DNA of 8,195 nucleotides from Bacillota bacterium (GCA_026387995.1 JAPLKQ010000127.1:1-8195), one strand, 5' to 3'; positions 1 to 7,268 are shown, numbered from the stretch's first letter. The notes: generated from the letters alone by a model not told the origin. Made by a program: numbers and translations.

Positions 1-417
1 CGAACCGAACATGACGTTGAAAACCATGCCGAGAGCGATGGCGTTCGTGACGTACGGTAAGAAGAATATGGTTTGATAGAGGCCTTTAAGCTTTTTAATG
101 CCGTTCAGGGACACCGCGATCAATAAGCTGACGGCGATGGTGAGCGGAACGGAGATGATGACTAAGACGGCCGTGTTCTTAAGGGCCATGATGAAGACCG
201 GATCGGTCAAGACGTCAACGTAGTTTTTGATGGACGGGAACATGGAGTACCAGTTGCCGAAGATCCAAAGCATGGCGCCGGCTTTCCACTTGAACCCTTC
301 CATGAAGGACAAGGTGAAAGTATAGATAATCGGGAAAAACATGAAGCAAACGAGGAAGATCATGGCAGGCGTCAGTGCAAGCGCCGCTTTCCAACCGTCC
401 TTCTTCTCTTCAAGCAT
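1..417 (-). CDS. ABC transporter permease, MalF/UgpA type (N-terminal 139 residues, runs off window)
   Basis: This is the 5' part of an integral-membrane permease of a binding-protein-dependent ABC importer; the 3' end lies outside the window. Translation from the ATG at 417-415 stays open to base 1 and begins MLEEKKDGWKAALALTPAMI. Hydrophobic segments at about residues 17-38 (including MFFPIIYTFTLSF), 80-102 and 114-137 match the first helices of sugar or glycerol-phosphate permeases such as MalF, UgpA and MsmF. The segment LKGLYQTIFFLPYV is typical of the family. The EAA loop that docks on the ATPase would lie beyond the edge. The start codon overlaps the stop of the upstream ATPase by one base (TAATG), which implies translational coupling and one operon. 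The second permease and the binding protein are not visible. Substrate cannot be determined; a sugar or glycerol derivative is an inference from family resemblance. Confidence 0.85.
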   Translation of the reverse strand, partial: MLEEKKDGWKAALALTPAMIFLVCFMFFPIIYTFTLSFMEGFKWKAGAMLWIFGNWYSMFPSIKNYVDVLTDPVFIMALKNTAVLVIISVPLTIAVSLLIAVSLNGIKKLKGLYQTIFFLPYVTNAIALGMVFNVMFGS

Positions 418-1556
418 TATTTAACCCTCTCGCCGGTAGTTTCGAAGACGTAAAACCGCTTTGCACTGAATTCAACCTGTTCAGCGGCGATATGATGGCT
501 GAGTTCGACAGGGACGATGACACGGGCTTTGACCTTCTGTTCGGCGATTTCGCCGACCACGGAGATGTCGCGGCCGATATGTTCGATGAAATTGACGAGG
601 ACCGGCACTTTACTCTTGATGGCCGGATCGAGGTTGAAGCTTTCGGGACGGACGCCGATATAGACGGGACGATCGCCTTTGGTGGCGTCGTAGCCTTTAT
701 CGAATTCCTTACCGTTAAGAAGTAAGACGCCGCCTTTGATTTCGCCGTTAAAGATGTTGATGGCGGGAACGCCTAAGAACTTGGCGACAAATAAGTTGGC
801 GGGTTCATCATAGACTTTTTGCGGCTCGCCGATTTGTTGGACGAGGCCACGGTCCATGACGACGATGAAGTCGGAAATCGACATAGCTTCTTCTTGGTCA
901 TGGGTAACGAAGATGGTCGTGACTTTGGTCTCGCGTTGAATGCGTTTAATTTCTTCGCGGGTTTGTAAACGTAAGCGGGCGTCTAAGTTACTGAGCGGTT
1001 CATCGAGCAAGAGCACGCGCGGGGATTTGGCGAGCGCACGGGCGATGGCCACGCGTTGTTGCTGGCCGCCGGAAAGTTCCTTGGGCTTGCGTTCCATCAG
1101 TTTGCCGATGTCGACAAGGTTTGCCATCTGTTTGGCGATGACATTCATCTCGGTCTTTGTATACGTGTTTTTCTTCAGATGAAGTTTGTGTGAGACGCTG
1201 TTGATAAATTTATTTTCGAACTCGAGGTCTTTTTTCACGTTCTGAAGCGGGAAAAGGATGTTTTCCCTGACGGACATATGCGGATATAAAGCGTAGTTTT
1301 GGAAAACTAAGCCGATGCCGCGATTCTCCGGCGGAACGTTCGTGACGTCTAAAGTACCAAAATAAATTTTTCCCTTAGTAGGCTTGTGGAGACCGGCGAT
1401 CATATATAGAGTCGTCGATTTGCCGCAGCCGGAAGGTCCGAGGAGTCCAACGAGCTTGCCATCGGGAATAGTAAAAGTCATGCTATCCACGGCGGTCGTC
1501 TTTTCGCCTTTACGGCCGATAAAGACCTTCGTAAGATCTTCTAATCTAACTTCCAT
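417..1556 (-). CDS. ABC transporter ATP-binding protein, MalK/UgpC/MsmX family
   Basis: Cytoplasmic ATPase that would power a carbohydrate-type ABC importer. It is 379 residues long, as expected for this family. Visible motifs in order: Walker A GPSGCGKST (40-48), Q-loop FQNYALYPH (Q86), signature LSGGQQQR (161-168), Walker B VLLLDEP (181-187), D-loop SNLD (189-192) and H-loop histidine H219 (VTHDQEEAM). From about residue 240 a C-terminal regulatory OB/TOBE region follows, with GVRPESF at 301-307, the hallmark of MalK-like rather than simple ABC ATPases. Compared with E. coli MalK, the stretch between Q-loop and signature is about 23 residues longer (about 103-147, lysine rich). An AGGAGG ribosome site sits 7 nt before the ATG. 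The stop overlaps the start of the permease gene. All catalytic residues are present, so it should be active. Whether it is dedicated or shared among several importers, like MsmX, cannot be told from here. Confidence 0.93.
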   Translation of the reverse strand: MEVRLEDLTKVFIGRKGEKTTAVDSMTFTIPDGKLVGLLGPSGCGKSTTLYMIAGLHKPTKGKIYFGTLDVTNVPPENRGIGLVFQNYALYPHMSVRENILFPLQNVKKDLEFENKFINSVSHKLHLKKNTYTKTEMNVIAKQMANLVDIGKLMERKPKELSGGQQQRVAIARALAKSPRVLLLDEPLSNLDARLRLQTREEIKRIQRETKVTTIFVTHDQEEAMSISDFIVVMDRGLVQQIGEPQKVYDEPANLFVAKFLGVPAINIFNGEIKGGVLLLNGKEFDKGYDATKGDRPVYIGVRPESFNLDPAIKSKVPVLVNFIEHIGRDISVVGEIAEQKVKARVIVPVELSHHIAAEQVEFSAKRFYVFETTGERVK

Positions 1557-1597
1557 TATGTTTCCTCCTACAGTGAAAACTGCAATTTAACAAATCA

Positions 1598-1627
1598 ATA
1601 ATAACATATATATATGTTACGCTACAA
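1598..1627 (-). promoter_or_regulatory. Predicted promoter of the ABC transporter operon
   Basis: On the minus strand TATTAT (1603-1598) matches five of six bases of a sigma-A -10 box. It lies 18 nt downstream of a weak -35 candidate TTGTAG (1627-1622). The region is very AT-rich and is the only plausible promoter between the upstream terminator and the ATPase start. Its spacer is almost filled by an 18-bp palindrome, so a bound protein could block polymerase. The weak -35 fits a regulated rather than strong constitutive promoter. Other AT-rich -10 choices exist, so the exact position is uncertain. Confidence 0.5.
1602..1619. repeat. 18-bp perfect palindrome, candidate operator
   Basis: TAACATATATATATGTTA is identical to its own reverse complement. 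It sits between the predicted -35 and -10 boxes of the ABC transporter operon, the classic position for a repressor operator. The core is alternating AT, so part of the symmetry is low-complexity, but the TAACA/TGTTA arms are not. No regulator gene is in the window. The regulator family is unknown. Confidence 0.5.
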
Positions 1628-1678
1628 TAAAAAATATGAGAAACGATGTATGGGCTTTCAGACAAAAACGAAGGCAAG

Positions 1679-1712
1679 AAAAAAGGGATGGCGCTTTTCG
1701 AGGGCCATCCCT
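1679..1712 (-). terminator. Intrinsic terminator after the RDD-family gene
   Basis: Read on the minus strand, AGGGATGGC and GCCATCCCT form a perfect 9-bp stem (1712-1704 with 1692-1684) around an 11-nt loop. Six T residues (1684-1679) follow. It lies just after the TAG stop of the RDD gene and separates that gene from the ABC operon. Confidence 0.9.
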
Positions 1713-1726
1713 AAGTTATTTAATAT

Positions 1727-2839
1727 CTATCGAGGTTTTTCGTCTGTCGGGGTTTCCGATTTTTCGACGGTTTTTTCACTCGGTTTGTCTGAGGGCGTAA
1801 CCACGCCGTCAATGATGGTTTCGTGAGCCGGAACGACGGGTTCCGGGAACAGCACGGACGGGTGTACGGCATCGACGTCTTCTTGGTATTTGGCAGCTTC
1901 GCCGGCATTCTTAAACCAGACGGAATGCTTGCCGTCGATCACGCGGGTCGAAGCGAGGAAATCGTGGATGGATAGGTTCTTTTTTCCGAAAATCATCAAG
2001 GTGTACGAAATGAGAATCGTGCCCATGATGGTATAGAAGGAACCCACCACTTCGACGACGGCAAAGGCGAGGAAGCGGAAAAAGATTTGTAACTTGCTGA
2101 CTTTATAGCCTAACTTGTTCACCACCGCAAGCCCGAAAACCTGCTTGCCAATGGTCTTTCCGTCTTTGAGTAGCATTGGGATCAATAGGTAGAAAATGAG
2201 TAACGCGATCGCGGTCGAGATCAGCAGTTCCCAGGTAAAGTAGTCGCTGAGTTTCGTTGCCAAGGCGAGATAGGCGGGTTCGGCATTCAGGTCGCTGACG
2301 GCCGTCGTATAGGCGCCGGCATAGAAGCTGGTCAGCGTCGTCGCGATGGCGGCATTGGCAGAGGAAAGTTGGGCGCTGGTAAGCGATCCCGGATCCGCCA
2401 CCGCTTTGGCCACGCCAAGGATGGTCGGGTCGTCAACGCCGGCGGTCTGCGCATAGATGAAAAGCGAGGTCTCGGTGCCGATTAAGAGGATTTTTTCGTT
2501 ATACCACTGCGTCGTGTAATCATATCCGGTGACATCCACGGCGATGGTGCCGTCGACGAGTTCGCCGTGTTTATAGACGGTGTAGTACTCGTAAATCGCG
2601 GTCGGGTAAGCCGCCGCGTCGACGACGTTGACCGTCTGATAGTCGACGTTCTCGACATAGAGCTTGCTATCGATTTGGATGGCTTGATAATCGTCTTGGA
2701 TGGCATAGACGCCATAGAGGGAATTAAAGATCGGTTGAACCGCATACGCCAAGAGCCCAAACCAGACAAGGGCGGCGATAAATAAATCGAGGATGGCGGC
2801 GAAGGTTCGTTTACCTAAAGTTGCGGGGACAATGTTCAT
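1727..2839 (-). CDS. RDD-family integral membrane protein with large external insertion
   Basis: A 370-residue membrane protein. The RDD signature is visible: R11 (GKRTF), D18 (ILDLF) and D293 (IHDFLASTRVID), plus the family motif KDGKTIGKQVFGLAVV at 225-240. A first membrane segment is at about 13-35, a second at about 204-224, and one long or two short segments at about 253-284. Between the first two lies a region of about 170 residues rich in Tyr, Thr and Ala, predicted to be outside the membrane; short RDD proteins lack it. The tail from about 310 is hydrophilic, rich in Pro, Glu and Lys, and probably cytoplasmic. The biochemical role of RDD proteins is mostly unknown; some have been linked to ion transport, which should not be transferred here. 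The gene appears monocistronic, between the tuf terminator and its own terminator. The start is an ATG preceded by AAAGG at 10 nt spacing. Confidence 0.8.
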   Translation of the reverse strand: MNIVPATLGKRTFAAILDLFIAALVWFGLLAYAVQPIFNSLYGVYAIQDDYQAIQIDSKLYVENVDYQTVNVVDAAAYPTAIYEYYTVYKHGELVDGTIAVDVTGYDYTTQWYNEKILLIGTETSLFIYAQTAGVDDPTILGVAKAVADPGSLTSAQLSSANAAIATTLTSFYAGAYTTAVSDLNAEPAYLALATKLSDYFTWELLISTAIALLIFYLLIPMLLKDGKTIGKQVFGLAVVNKLGYKVSKLQIFFRFLAFAVVEVVGSFYTIMGTILISYTLMIFGKKNLSIHDFLASTRVIDGKHSVWFKNAGEAAKYQEDVDAVHPSVLFPEPVVPAHETIIDGVVTPSDKPSEKTVEKSETPTDEKPR

Positions 2840-2877
2840 GTTGTTGATACCTTTTTTGCACTTTCAATACATTAATT

Positions 2878-2902
2878 ATTATATCTGCATTTGTAAAATG
2901 CA
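2878..2902 (-). promoter_or_regulatory. Promoter-like region with inverted repeat before the RDD gene
   Basis: A consensus -10 box TATAAT is at 2883-2878 on the minus strand, about 40 bases before the ATG. No good -35 lies 16-18 nt upstream; TTGCAT occurs but with only 14 nt spacing. Directly upstream of the -10 is a perfect inverted repeat, TGCATTT-GTA-AAATGCA on the plus strand (2886-2902), occupying the -35 to -10 spacer. A strong -10, poor -35 and embedded symmetry together suggest regulated transcription, by a repressor there or by an activator. The regulator is not identifiable. Confidence 0.5.
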
Positions 2903-2977
2903 ATGTTATTCTTTTTACTTGCCATTCTGCGTGGGCAAATCACGATAGGCCAAACTAAAAGTCCAAGTTTTTTGTAG

Positions 2978-3005
2978 AAAAAAGGCCCGTCTTGCGACAG
3001 GCCTT
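2978..3005 (-). terminator. Intrinsic terminator after tuf
   Basis: On the minus strand AAGGCCTGTC pairs with GACGGGCCTT (10 bp including one T-G wobble) around a GCAA tetraloop, followed by six T residues (2983-2978). It lies about 19 bases after the tuf stop and would end tuf transcription efficiently, so the RDD gene depends on its own promoter. Confidence 0.95.
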
Positions 3006-3023
3006 GATTTGCGAGCAAGCGAA

Positions 3024-4208
3024 CTATTTGAGGATTTCGCTGACCGTGCCAGCGCCAACGGTCCGACCGCCTTCGCGGATGGAGAACTTGGTGCCTTTTT
3101 CAATCGCGATTGGGTGAATCAATTCGACGGTCAAGGTGACGTTGTCGCCAGGCATGACCATTTCCGTGCCGGCTGGGAGCGTGATGACGCCCGTGATGTC
3201 GGTCGTGCGGAAGTAGAATTGAGGACGATAGTTGGTAAGGAAGGCTGTATGACGTCCGCCTTCTTCTTTGGTTAAGACGTAGACGGCGGCCGTGAACTTC
3301 ATGTGCGGAGTGACGGAGCCGGGTTTAGCTAAGACTTGTCCACGGATGACCTGTTCGCGGTTAATGCCCCGGAGCAAGACGCCGACGTTGTCGCCAGCTT
3401 CTGCGAAGTCGAGGAGTTTACGGAACATTTCGATACCGGTGACGATGGTCTTCGCGGTGTCTCTGATACCGATGATTTCCACTTCATCGTTAAGATGGAG
3501 CATGCCACGTTCGACTCTGCCGGTGACGACGGTGCCGCGGCCAGTGATGGTCAGGACGTCTTCGATCGGGAGTAAGAACGGCTTATCATTGGCACGGACG
3601 GGATTCGGGATGTAGGAATCGACGGCGTTCATGAGTTCGATGATGGCCTTTTGGGCTTCAACGTCGCCTTCAAGGGCTAACTTGGCCGAGCCGCGGATAA
3701 CCGGAAGCTTGTCGCCTGGGAAACCGTAGTAGGTCAATAAGTCACGAACGTCCATTTCGACGAGGTCAATGAGTTCCGGATCGTCAACGATGTCAACCTT
3801 GTTCAGGAAGACGACGATGTAAGGAACGCCGACTTGGCGGGCGAGCAAAATATGTTCGCGGGTTTGCGGCATGACGCCATCGGTAGCGGCGACCACGAGG
3901 ATCGCGCCGTCCATTTGCGCAGCGCCGGTGATCATGTTTTTCACATAGTCAGCGTGCCCTGGGCAGTCGACGTGAGCATAGTGGCGGGATTTGGTCGAAT
4001 ATTCAACGTGCGCGGTATTAATCGTGATACCACGGGCTTTTTCTTCTGGTGAAGAGTCGATTTGGTCGTAGCGCATTGCTTTGCCGCCACCTTGTTTAGC
4101 CATGACCGAGGTGATTGCGGCGGTTAAAGTCGTCTTGCCGTGGTCGACGTGACCAATGGTGCCGATATTAACGTGGACCTTACTTCTATCAAATTTTTCT
4201 TTTGCCAT
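3024..4208 (-). CDS. tuf: Translation elongation factor Tu (EF-Tu)
   Basis: GTPase that delivers aminoacyl-tRNA to the ribosomal A site, in the cytoplasm. At 394 residues it is full length. GTP-binding motifs: G1 GHVDHGKT (19-26), G2 RGIT (59-62), G3 DCPGH (81-85, with the catalytic histidine H85), G4 NKVD (136-139) and G5 GSAKL (173-177). Domain 2 includes [13 protein letters not shown], and domain 3 contains [13 protein letters not shown] and the closing [14 protein letters not shown]. All key residues look normal. An AAAGGAGG ribosome site precedes the ATG at 9 nt spacing. It is the last gene of the str cluster but has its own promoter in the 89-base gap after fusA and a strong terminator, so it can be made independently and in excess of EF-G, as cells require. 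The stop is TAG. Confidence 0.98.
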   Translation of the reverse strand: MAKEKFDRSKVHVNIGTIGHVDHGKTTLTAAITSVMAKQGGGKAMRYDQIDSSPEEKARGITINTAHVEYSTKSRHYAHVDCPGHADYVKNMITGAAQMDGAILVVAATDGVMPQTREHILLARQVGVPYIVVFLNKVDIVDDPELIDLVEMDVRDLLTYYGFPGDKLPVIRGSAKLALEGDVEAQKAIIELMNAVDSYIPNPVRANDKPFLLPIEDVLTITGRGTVVTGRVERGMLHLNDEVEIIGIRDTAKTIVTGIEMFRKLLDFAEAGDNVGVLLRGINREQVIRGQVLAKPGSVTPHMKFTAAVYVLTKEEGGRHTAFLTNYRPQFYFRTTDITGVITLPAGTEMVMPGDNVTLTVELIHPIAIEKGTKFSIREGGRTVGAGTVSEILK

Positions 4209-4226
4209 ATTGAATTTCCTCCTTTT

Positions 4227-4246
4227 ATTAGTGTCAATTCACTAAT
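4227..4246. repeat. Inverted repeat in the tuf leader
   Basis: On the plus strand ATTAGTG (4227-4233) and CACTAAT (4240-4246) form a perfect 7-bp inverted repeat with a 6-nt loop. It lies between the tuf -10 box and the ribosome-binding site, spanning the expected transcription start. It could be a short 5' mRNA hairpin next to the Shine-Dalgarno sequence or an operator. No T tract follows it on the minus strand, so it is not a terminator. Confidence 0.5.
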
Positions 4247-4248
4247 TT

Positions 4249-4277
4249 ATTTTATAGCATCAAACAAATAAAATCAA
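4249..4277 (-). promoter_or_regulatory. Predicted tuf promoter
   Basis: On the minus strand TTGATT (4277-4272) and TAAAAT (4254-4249) are separated by exactly 17 nt, a good sigma-A arrangement. The overlapping TATAAA at 4256-4251 is an alternative -10 with 15 nt spacing. It lies in the 89-base gap between fusA and tuf. Read-through from the upstream str promoter probably adds to expression, since no terminator separates the two genes. Confidence 0.7.
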
Positions 4278-4297
4278 TAACGACAGTGACTAGGCTT

Positions 4298-6379
4298 TTA
4301 GCGGTTGCTCATTCCCGATTTTTTAATGATTTCATCGGCAACGAAGCGTGGGCATTCGCCATAGTGGGCAAACTGCATCGTGTAGTTGCCGCGGCCTTGG
4401 GTAACGGAACGTAAGTCCGTGACATAACCGAACATTTCGGCTAAGGGGACTTCGGCTTCCACCACTTTGGCGTTTCCGCGTTGCGATTCGCCAGTCATTT
4501 GGCCTCTCCGACGGGAGATGTCGCCGACCACGTCGCCGTAATATTGTTCCGGGACGGTGACTTCGATCTTCATGATCGGTTCGAGGATGACGGGGCTGCA
4601 CTTGCGGGCGGCTTCTTTTAAGGCTAACGAAGCGGCAATCTTATAGGCGGCTTCCGAGGAGTCGACATCATGGTAGCTGCCGTCAAATAACGTCGCTTTG
4701 ATATCGATGATCTGGAATCCGGCGACGAGCCCGCGGTCGAGCGATTCTTTCAAGCCTTCGTTGGTTGGTTTGATAAATTCCTTCGGTACGGTTCCGCCGA
4801 CGATGGCGTCTTCAAATTCGTAGCCTTTGCCTGGGTTCGGTTCGAACCGGATCCAAACGTGGCCGTATTGGCCGTGGCCACCGGTCTGCTTGACATAACG
4901 GCCTTCGCATTCCGCGGTTTTCTTGATGGTTTCGCGATACCCGACTTGCGGGGCTCCGACGTTCACTTGAACGCCGAATTCGCGGCGCATCCGGTCGACG
5001 ATGATATCCAGGTGCAATTCGCCGACGCCGGCGATGATGGTTTGACCTGAATCGGCATCCGTGTGGACGCGGAAGGTGGGATCTTCTTCAGCTAATTTCA
5101 TTAAAGCGATACCCATTTTGTCTTGGTCGGCTTTGGACTTCGGTTCCACCGATTGCTCGATGACCGGTTCCGGGAACTCCATCCGTTCAAGGACCAGTTC
5201 GAGGCTTTCGTCGCAGAGCGTGTCTCCGGTGGTCGTGCCTTTGAGGCCGACGACGGCGCCGATATCGCCCGCGTGGAGTTCATCCACTTCTTGGCGATGG
5301 TTGGCGTGCATCAAGACGAGACGGGCAATCCGTTCTTTAACGTTTTTCGTGGTATTCCAGACATAGGAGCCCGATTTCAAGGTCCCGGTGTAAACGCGGA
5401 CATAAGCCAAACGGCCGATGAACGGGTCTGTCGCGATCTTGAACGCCAAGCCGGCGAACGGGGCTTTGTCATCCGGGATACATTCGTGAGGTTGTCCATT
5501 CGAGACCAAAATGCCGACGGCATGCTTGATATCGACTGGGGAAGGTAAGTACGCGACGACGGCGTCAAGCAAAGGCTGAATGCCTTTATTCTTGTAAGCC
5601 GAGCCACATAAGACCGGGAAGAATTCGCCGGTCAAGACGGCCTTACGGATCGTCTTGTTAATGAGGTCAACGGGGACTTCTTGGCCATCGAGGACCATCA
5701 TCATCAAATCGTCGTCGAACGCCGCTAAAGCCTCTAAGAGTTTTTGGTGGCATTCTTTGACTTTTCCGACCAGTTCGGCCGGGACGGGGATCTCGAAGGG
5801 TGGCGTATCTTTATTTTCGCCATACTTCCAGGCCTTGTTGAGAATGATGTCGATCATGCCGGAGAAGCTTTGTTCGCTCCCGATCGGGTATTGAATGGCG
5901 GCGGCATTGGCGGCTAAGCGACTGTGCAATGTTTCCACGCACATGTCGAAGTCGGCGCCGGTCGCATCCATCTTATTGACGAAAACAATACGTGGGACAC
6001 CGTATTTGGTGCCTTGTCTCCAGACGGTTTCGGTTTGGGGTTCAACGCCGTTTTTACCGTCTAAGACGGTGACGGCGCCATCGAGGACACGAAGTGAACG
6101 TTCGACTTCAACGGTGAAGTCGACGTGCCCTGGAGTGTCAATGATGTTAATGCGGTTACCCTTCCAGAAGGCGGTTGTGGCCGCGCTCGTGATGGTAATG
6201 CCGCGTTCCTGTTCCTGGATCATCCAGTCCATGGTGGCCGCGCCTTCGTGGACTTCGCCGATTTTATGAATTTTTCCGGTGAAGTACAAAATGCGTTCGG
6301 TGGTCGTTGTTTTACCGGCATCGATATGCGCCATGATGCCGATATTACGGGTGTGAGCTAGATCGTATTCGCGAGCCAT
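4298..6379 (-). CDS. fusA: Translation elongation factor G (EF-G)
   Basis: Ribosomal translocase GTPase, which moves tRNAs and mRNA after peptide-bond formation and also acts in ribosome recycling. At 693 residues it is full length. G1 AHIDAGKT (17-24), G2 RGIT (59-62), G3 DTPGH (81-85), G4 NKMD (135-138) and G5 GSAYKNKG (259-266) are intact. Domain IV is recognisable from [15 protein letters not shown] and from the [12 protein letters not shown] tip loop that enters the decoding site. The C-terminal part has [19 protein letters not shown]. The start ATG lies only 9 bases after the S7 stop, and the ribosome site is weak (TAGGG, overlapping that stop), so translation is probably coupled to S7. 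This matters because S7 looks damaged here. I see no obvious fusidic acid resistance signature, though this was not checked residue by residue. Confidence 0.98.
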   Translation of the reverse strand: MAREYDLAHTRNIGIMAHIDAGKTTTTERILYFTGKIHKIGEVHEGAATMDWMIQEQERGITITSAATTAFWKGNRINIIDTPGHVDFTVEVERSLRVLDGAVTVLDGKNGVEPQTETVWRQGTKYGVPRIVFVNKMDATGADFDMCVETLHSRLAANAAAIQYPIGSEQSFSGMIDIILNKAWKYGENKDTPPFEIPVPAELVGKVKECHQKLLEALAAFDDDLMMMVLDGQEVPVDLINKTIRKAVLTGEFFPVLCGSAYKNKGIQPLLDAVVAYLPSPVDIKHAVGILVSNGQPHECIPDDKAPFAGLAFKIATDPFIGRLAYVRVYTGTLKSGSYVWNTTKNVKERIARLVLMHANHRQEVDELHAGDIGAVVGLKGTTTGDTLCDESLELVLERMEFPEPVIEQSVEPKSKADQDKMGIALMKLAEEDPTFRVHTDADSGQTIIAGVGELHLDIIVDRMRREFGVQVNVGAPQVGYRETIKKTAECEGRYVKQTGGHGQYGHVWIRFEPNPGKGYEFEDAIVGGTVPKEFIKPTNEGLKESLDRGLVAGFQIIDIKATLFDGSYHDVDSSEAAYKIAASLALKEAARKCSPVILEPIMKIEVTVPEQYYGDVVGDISRRRGQMTGESQRGNAKVVEAEVPLAEMFGYVTDLRSVTQGRGNYTMQFAHYGECPRFVADEIIKKSGMSNR

Positions 6380-6388
6380 AACTGTACC

Positions 6389-6769
6389 CTACCAGCGATA
6401 ATGCGCATAAGCTTTGTTGGCATCCGCCATCTTATGAGTATCTTCGCGTTTCTTGACCGAGGCTCCGGTACCGTTGGCAGCATCGATGATTTCGTTGGCT
6501 AATTTGTCTTCCATGGCTTTTTCGTTTCTAAGTCTGGAATAACTGACTAACCATCTGAGACCTAATGTCACCTTACGTTCCGGTGACACCTCGACTGGTA
6601 CTTGATAGTTGGCAGCGCCGATACGGCGAACTTTCAGTTCGACCTCCGGCATAATGTTGTTGATGGCCGTCGCAAAAACGTCCATGGCGGGTTTCCCCGT
6701 TTTGGTTTCGATTTTCTTGAAAGCTTCATACAGGATGGATTGAGCAGTACCTCTCTTGCCTCCGAGCAT
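6389..6769 (-). CDS. rpsG: 30S ribosomal protein S7, N-terminus missing at a suspect junction
   Basis: S7 nucleates assembly of the 30S head on 16S rRNA and contacts the E-site tRNA and mRNA. From the ATG at 6769 the product is 126 residues and ends in the family's usual [20 protein letters not shown]. Normal S7 has about 156. The same frame reads VTRLINKI immediately upstream (6793-6770), matching B. subtilis-type S7 from about residue 23, and then meets a TAG at 6796-6794. The first 22 residues, including the conserved PDP region, are therefore absent. The ATG used corresponds to an internal Met (about residue 31) and has no Shine-Dalgarno sequence; the preceding sequence is the end of rpsL. 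The rest looks entirely functional: [24 protein letters not shown] and [18 protein letters not shown] are conserved. This is either an assembly deletion or a real disrupted gene. The stop is TAG, 9 bases before fusA. Confidence 0.85.
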   Translation of the reverse strand: MLGGKRGTAQSILYEAFKKIETKTGKPAMDVFATAINNIMPEVELKVRRIGAANYQVPVEVSPERKVTLGLRWLVSYSRLRNEKAMEDKLANEIIDAANGTGASVKKREDTHKMADANKAYAHYRW

Positions 6770-6789
6770 GATTTTATTGATTAAACGTG

Positions 6790-7176
6790 TTACCTACGTC
6801 CTTGGCGACGTTTTTCGATTCCAGCGCAGTCGAGGGTTCCACGAATGACGTGGTAACGGACGCCTGGTAAATCTTTAACGCGGCCGCCGCGGATCATCAC
6901 GGTGCTATGCTCTTGTAGGTTGTGGCCTTCACCGCCGATATAGGCTGTGACTTCATAACCGTTGCTTAAGCGTACACGAGCGTATTTACGAAGCGCCGAG
7001 TTAGGTTTCTTCGGGGTCATCGTGCCGACACGCGTGCAAACGCCGCGCTTTTGAGCGGAGTCCTGATCGGTTTGTCTTTTCTCCAGGGAGTTCCATCTTT
7101 TATTCAAAGCTGGGGCTTTCGATTTGAAAGTGGTTTTGACGCGGCCGGTGCGAACGAGTTGATTAATTGTGGGCAT
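6790..7176 (-). CDS. rpsL: 30S ribosomal protein S12, C-terminal tail missing
   Basis: S12 lies at the decoding centre and controls tRNA selection accuracy; it is the classic streptomycin target. I chose the ATG at 7176-7174 ([14 protein letters not shown]) because AAGGAGG lies 8 nt upstream; an in-frame ATG 15 codons earlier has no family similarity. The product is 128 residues. It carries the Gram-positive insertion near residues 20-42, then [22 protein letters not shown], with K56 and K57 matching E. coli K42 and K43, both wild type. [13 protein letters not shown] contains K101 and D102, where D102 matches the methylthiolated Asp. The protein ends QGRR and stop, whereas the family continues with a conserved SKYG..KKPK tail of about 11 residues. 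The last Arg and the TAA come from the junction with rpsG sequence. First gene of the str operon. Confidence 0.95.
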   Translation of the reverse strand: MPTINQLVRTGRVKTTFKSKAPALNKRWNSLEKRQTDQDSAQKRGVCTRVGTMTPKKPNSALRKYARVRLSNGYEVTAYIGGEGHNLQEHSTVMIRGGRVKDLPGVRYHVIRGTLDCAGIEKRRQGRR

Positions 7177-7248
7177 TAGGTTGTCCTCCTTCCAATGAGT
7201 TGAAGTATTGTTTTGGTACACAATACCCGGTGTGTCATAGTTTTTCTT

Positions 7249-7268
7249 AAAAAATGACCCAAGGGGTC
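7249..7268 (-). promoter_or_regulatory. Terminator-like hairpin in the rpsL leader (candidate attenuator)
   Basis: Within the rpsL 5' leader on the minus strand, GACCC (7268-7264) and GGGTC (7260-7256) pair around a CTT loop. After one A come six T residues (7254-7249). The stem is only 5 bp, so it is weak as a terminator. Downstream, ACACA and TGTGT (7218-7235) form a second small hairpin, and its loop contains GGGTA, which could pair with part of GACCC as an alternative. This layout could be transcription attenuation or a binding site for feedback by a ribosomal protein; the evidence is only base pairing. Confidence 0.35.

Noticed and set aside
375..725. 116-codon plus-strand open frame over the ATPase 3' end and the permease start
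   Set aside because: It is antisense to two confidently identified genes, has no family similarity and is explained by their codon usage.
2886..2902. A CcpA cre site upstream of the RDD gene
   Set aside because: The repeat lacks the central CG and the TGWAA..TTWCA pattern of cre sites, so only an unidentified inverted repeat is claimed.
4232..4237. Perfect TTGACA -35 on the minus strand in the tuf leader
   Set aside because: A -10 at the right distance would fall at the tuf start codon, with no match there. The hexamer is part of the leader inverted repeat.
5123..5548. 141-codon open frame on the plus strand inside fusA
   Set aside because: It is antisense to a fully conserved gene, lacks a ribosome site and has no recognisable motifs. 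It is a shadow of fusA codon usage.
6770..6796. A programmed -1 frameshift making an S12-S7 fusion protein
   Set aside because: Re-reading one base after AGG would enter the S7 frame at GTA, but no slippery heptamer or downstream pseudoknot is evident, and the fusion would still lack conserved S12 and S7 residues. A deletion explains all of it.
7177..7221. Upstream in-frame ATG giving a 143-residue S12
   Set aside because: The extra 15 residues have no family similarity and the AAGGAGG site is placed exactly for the ATG at 7176.
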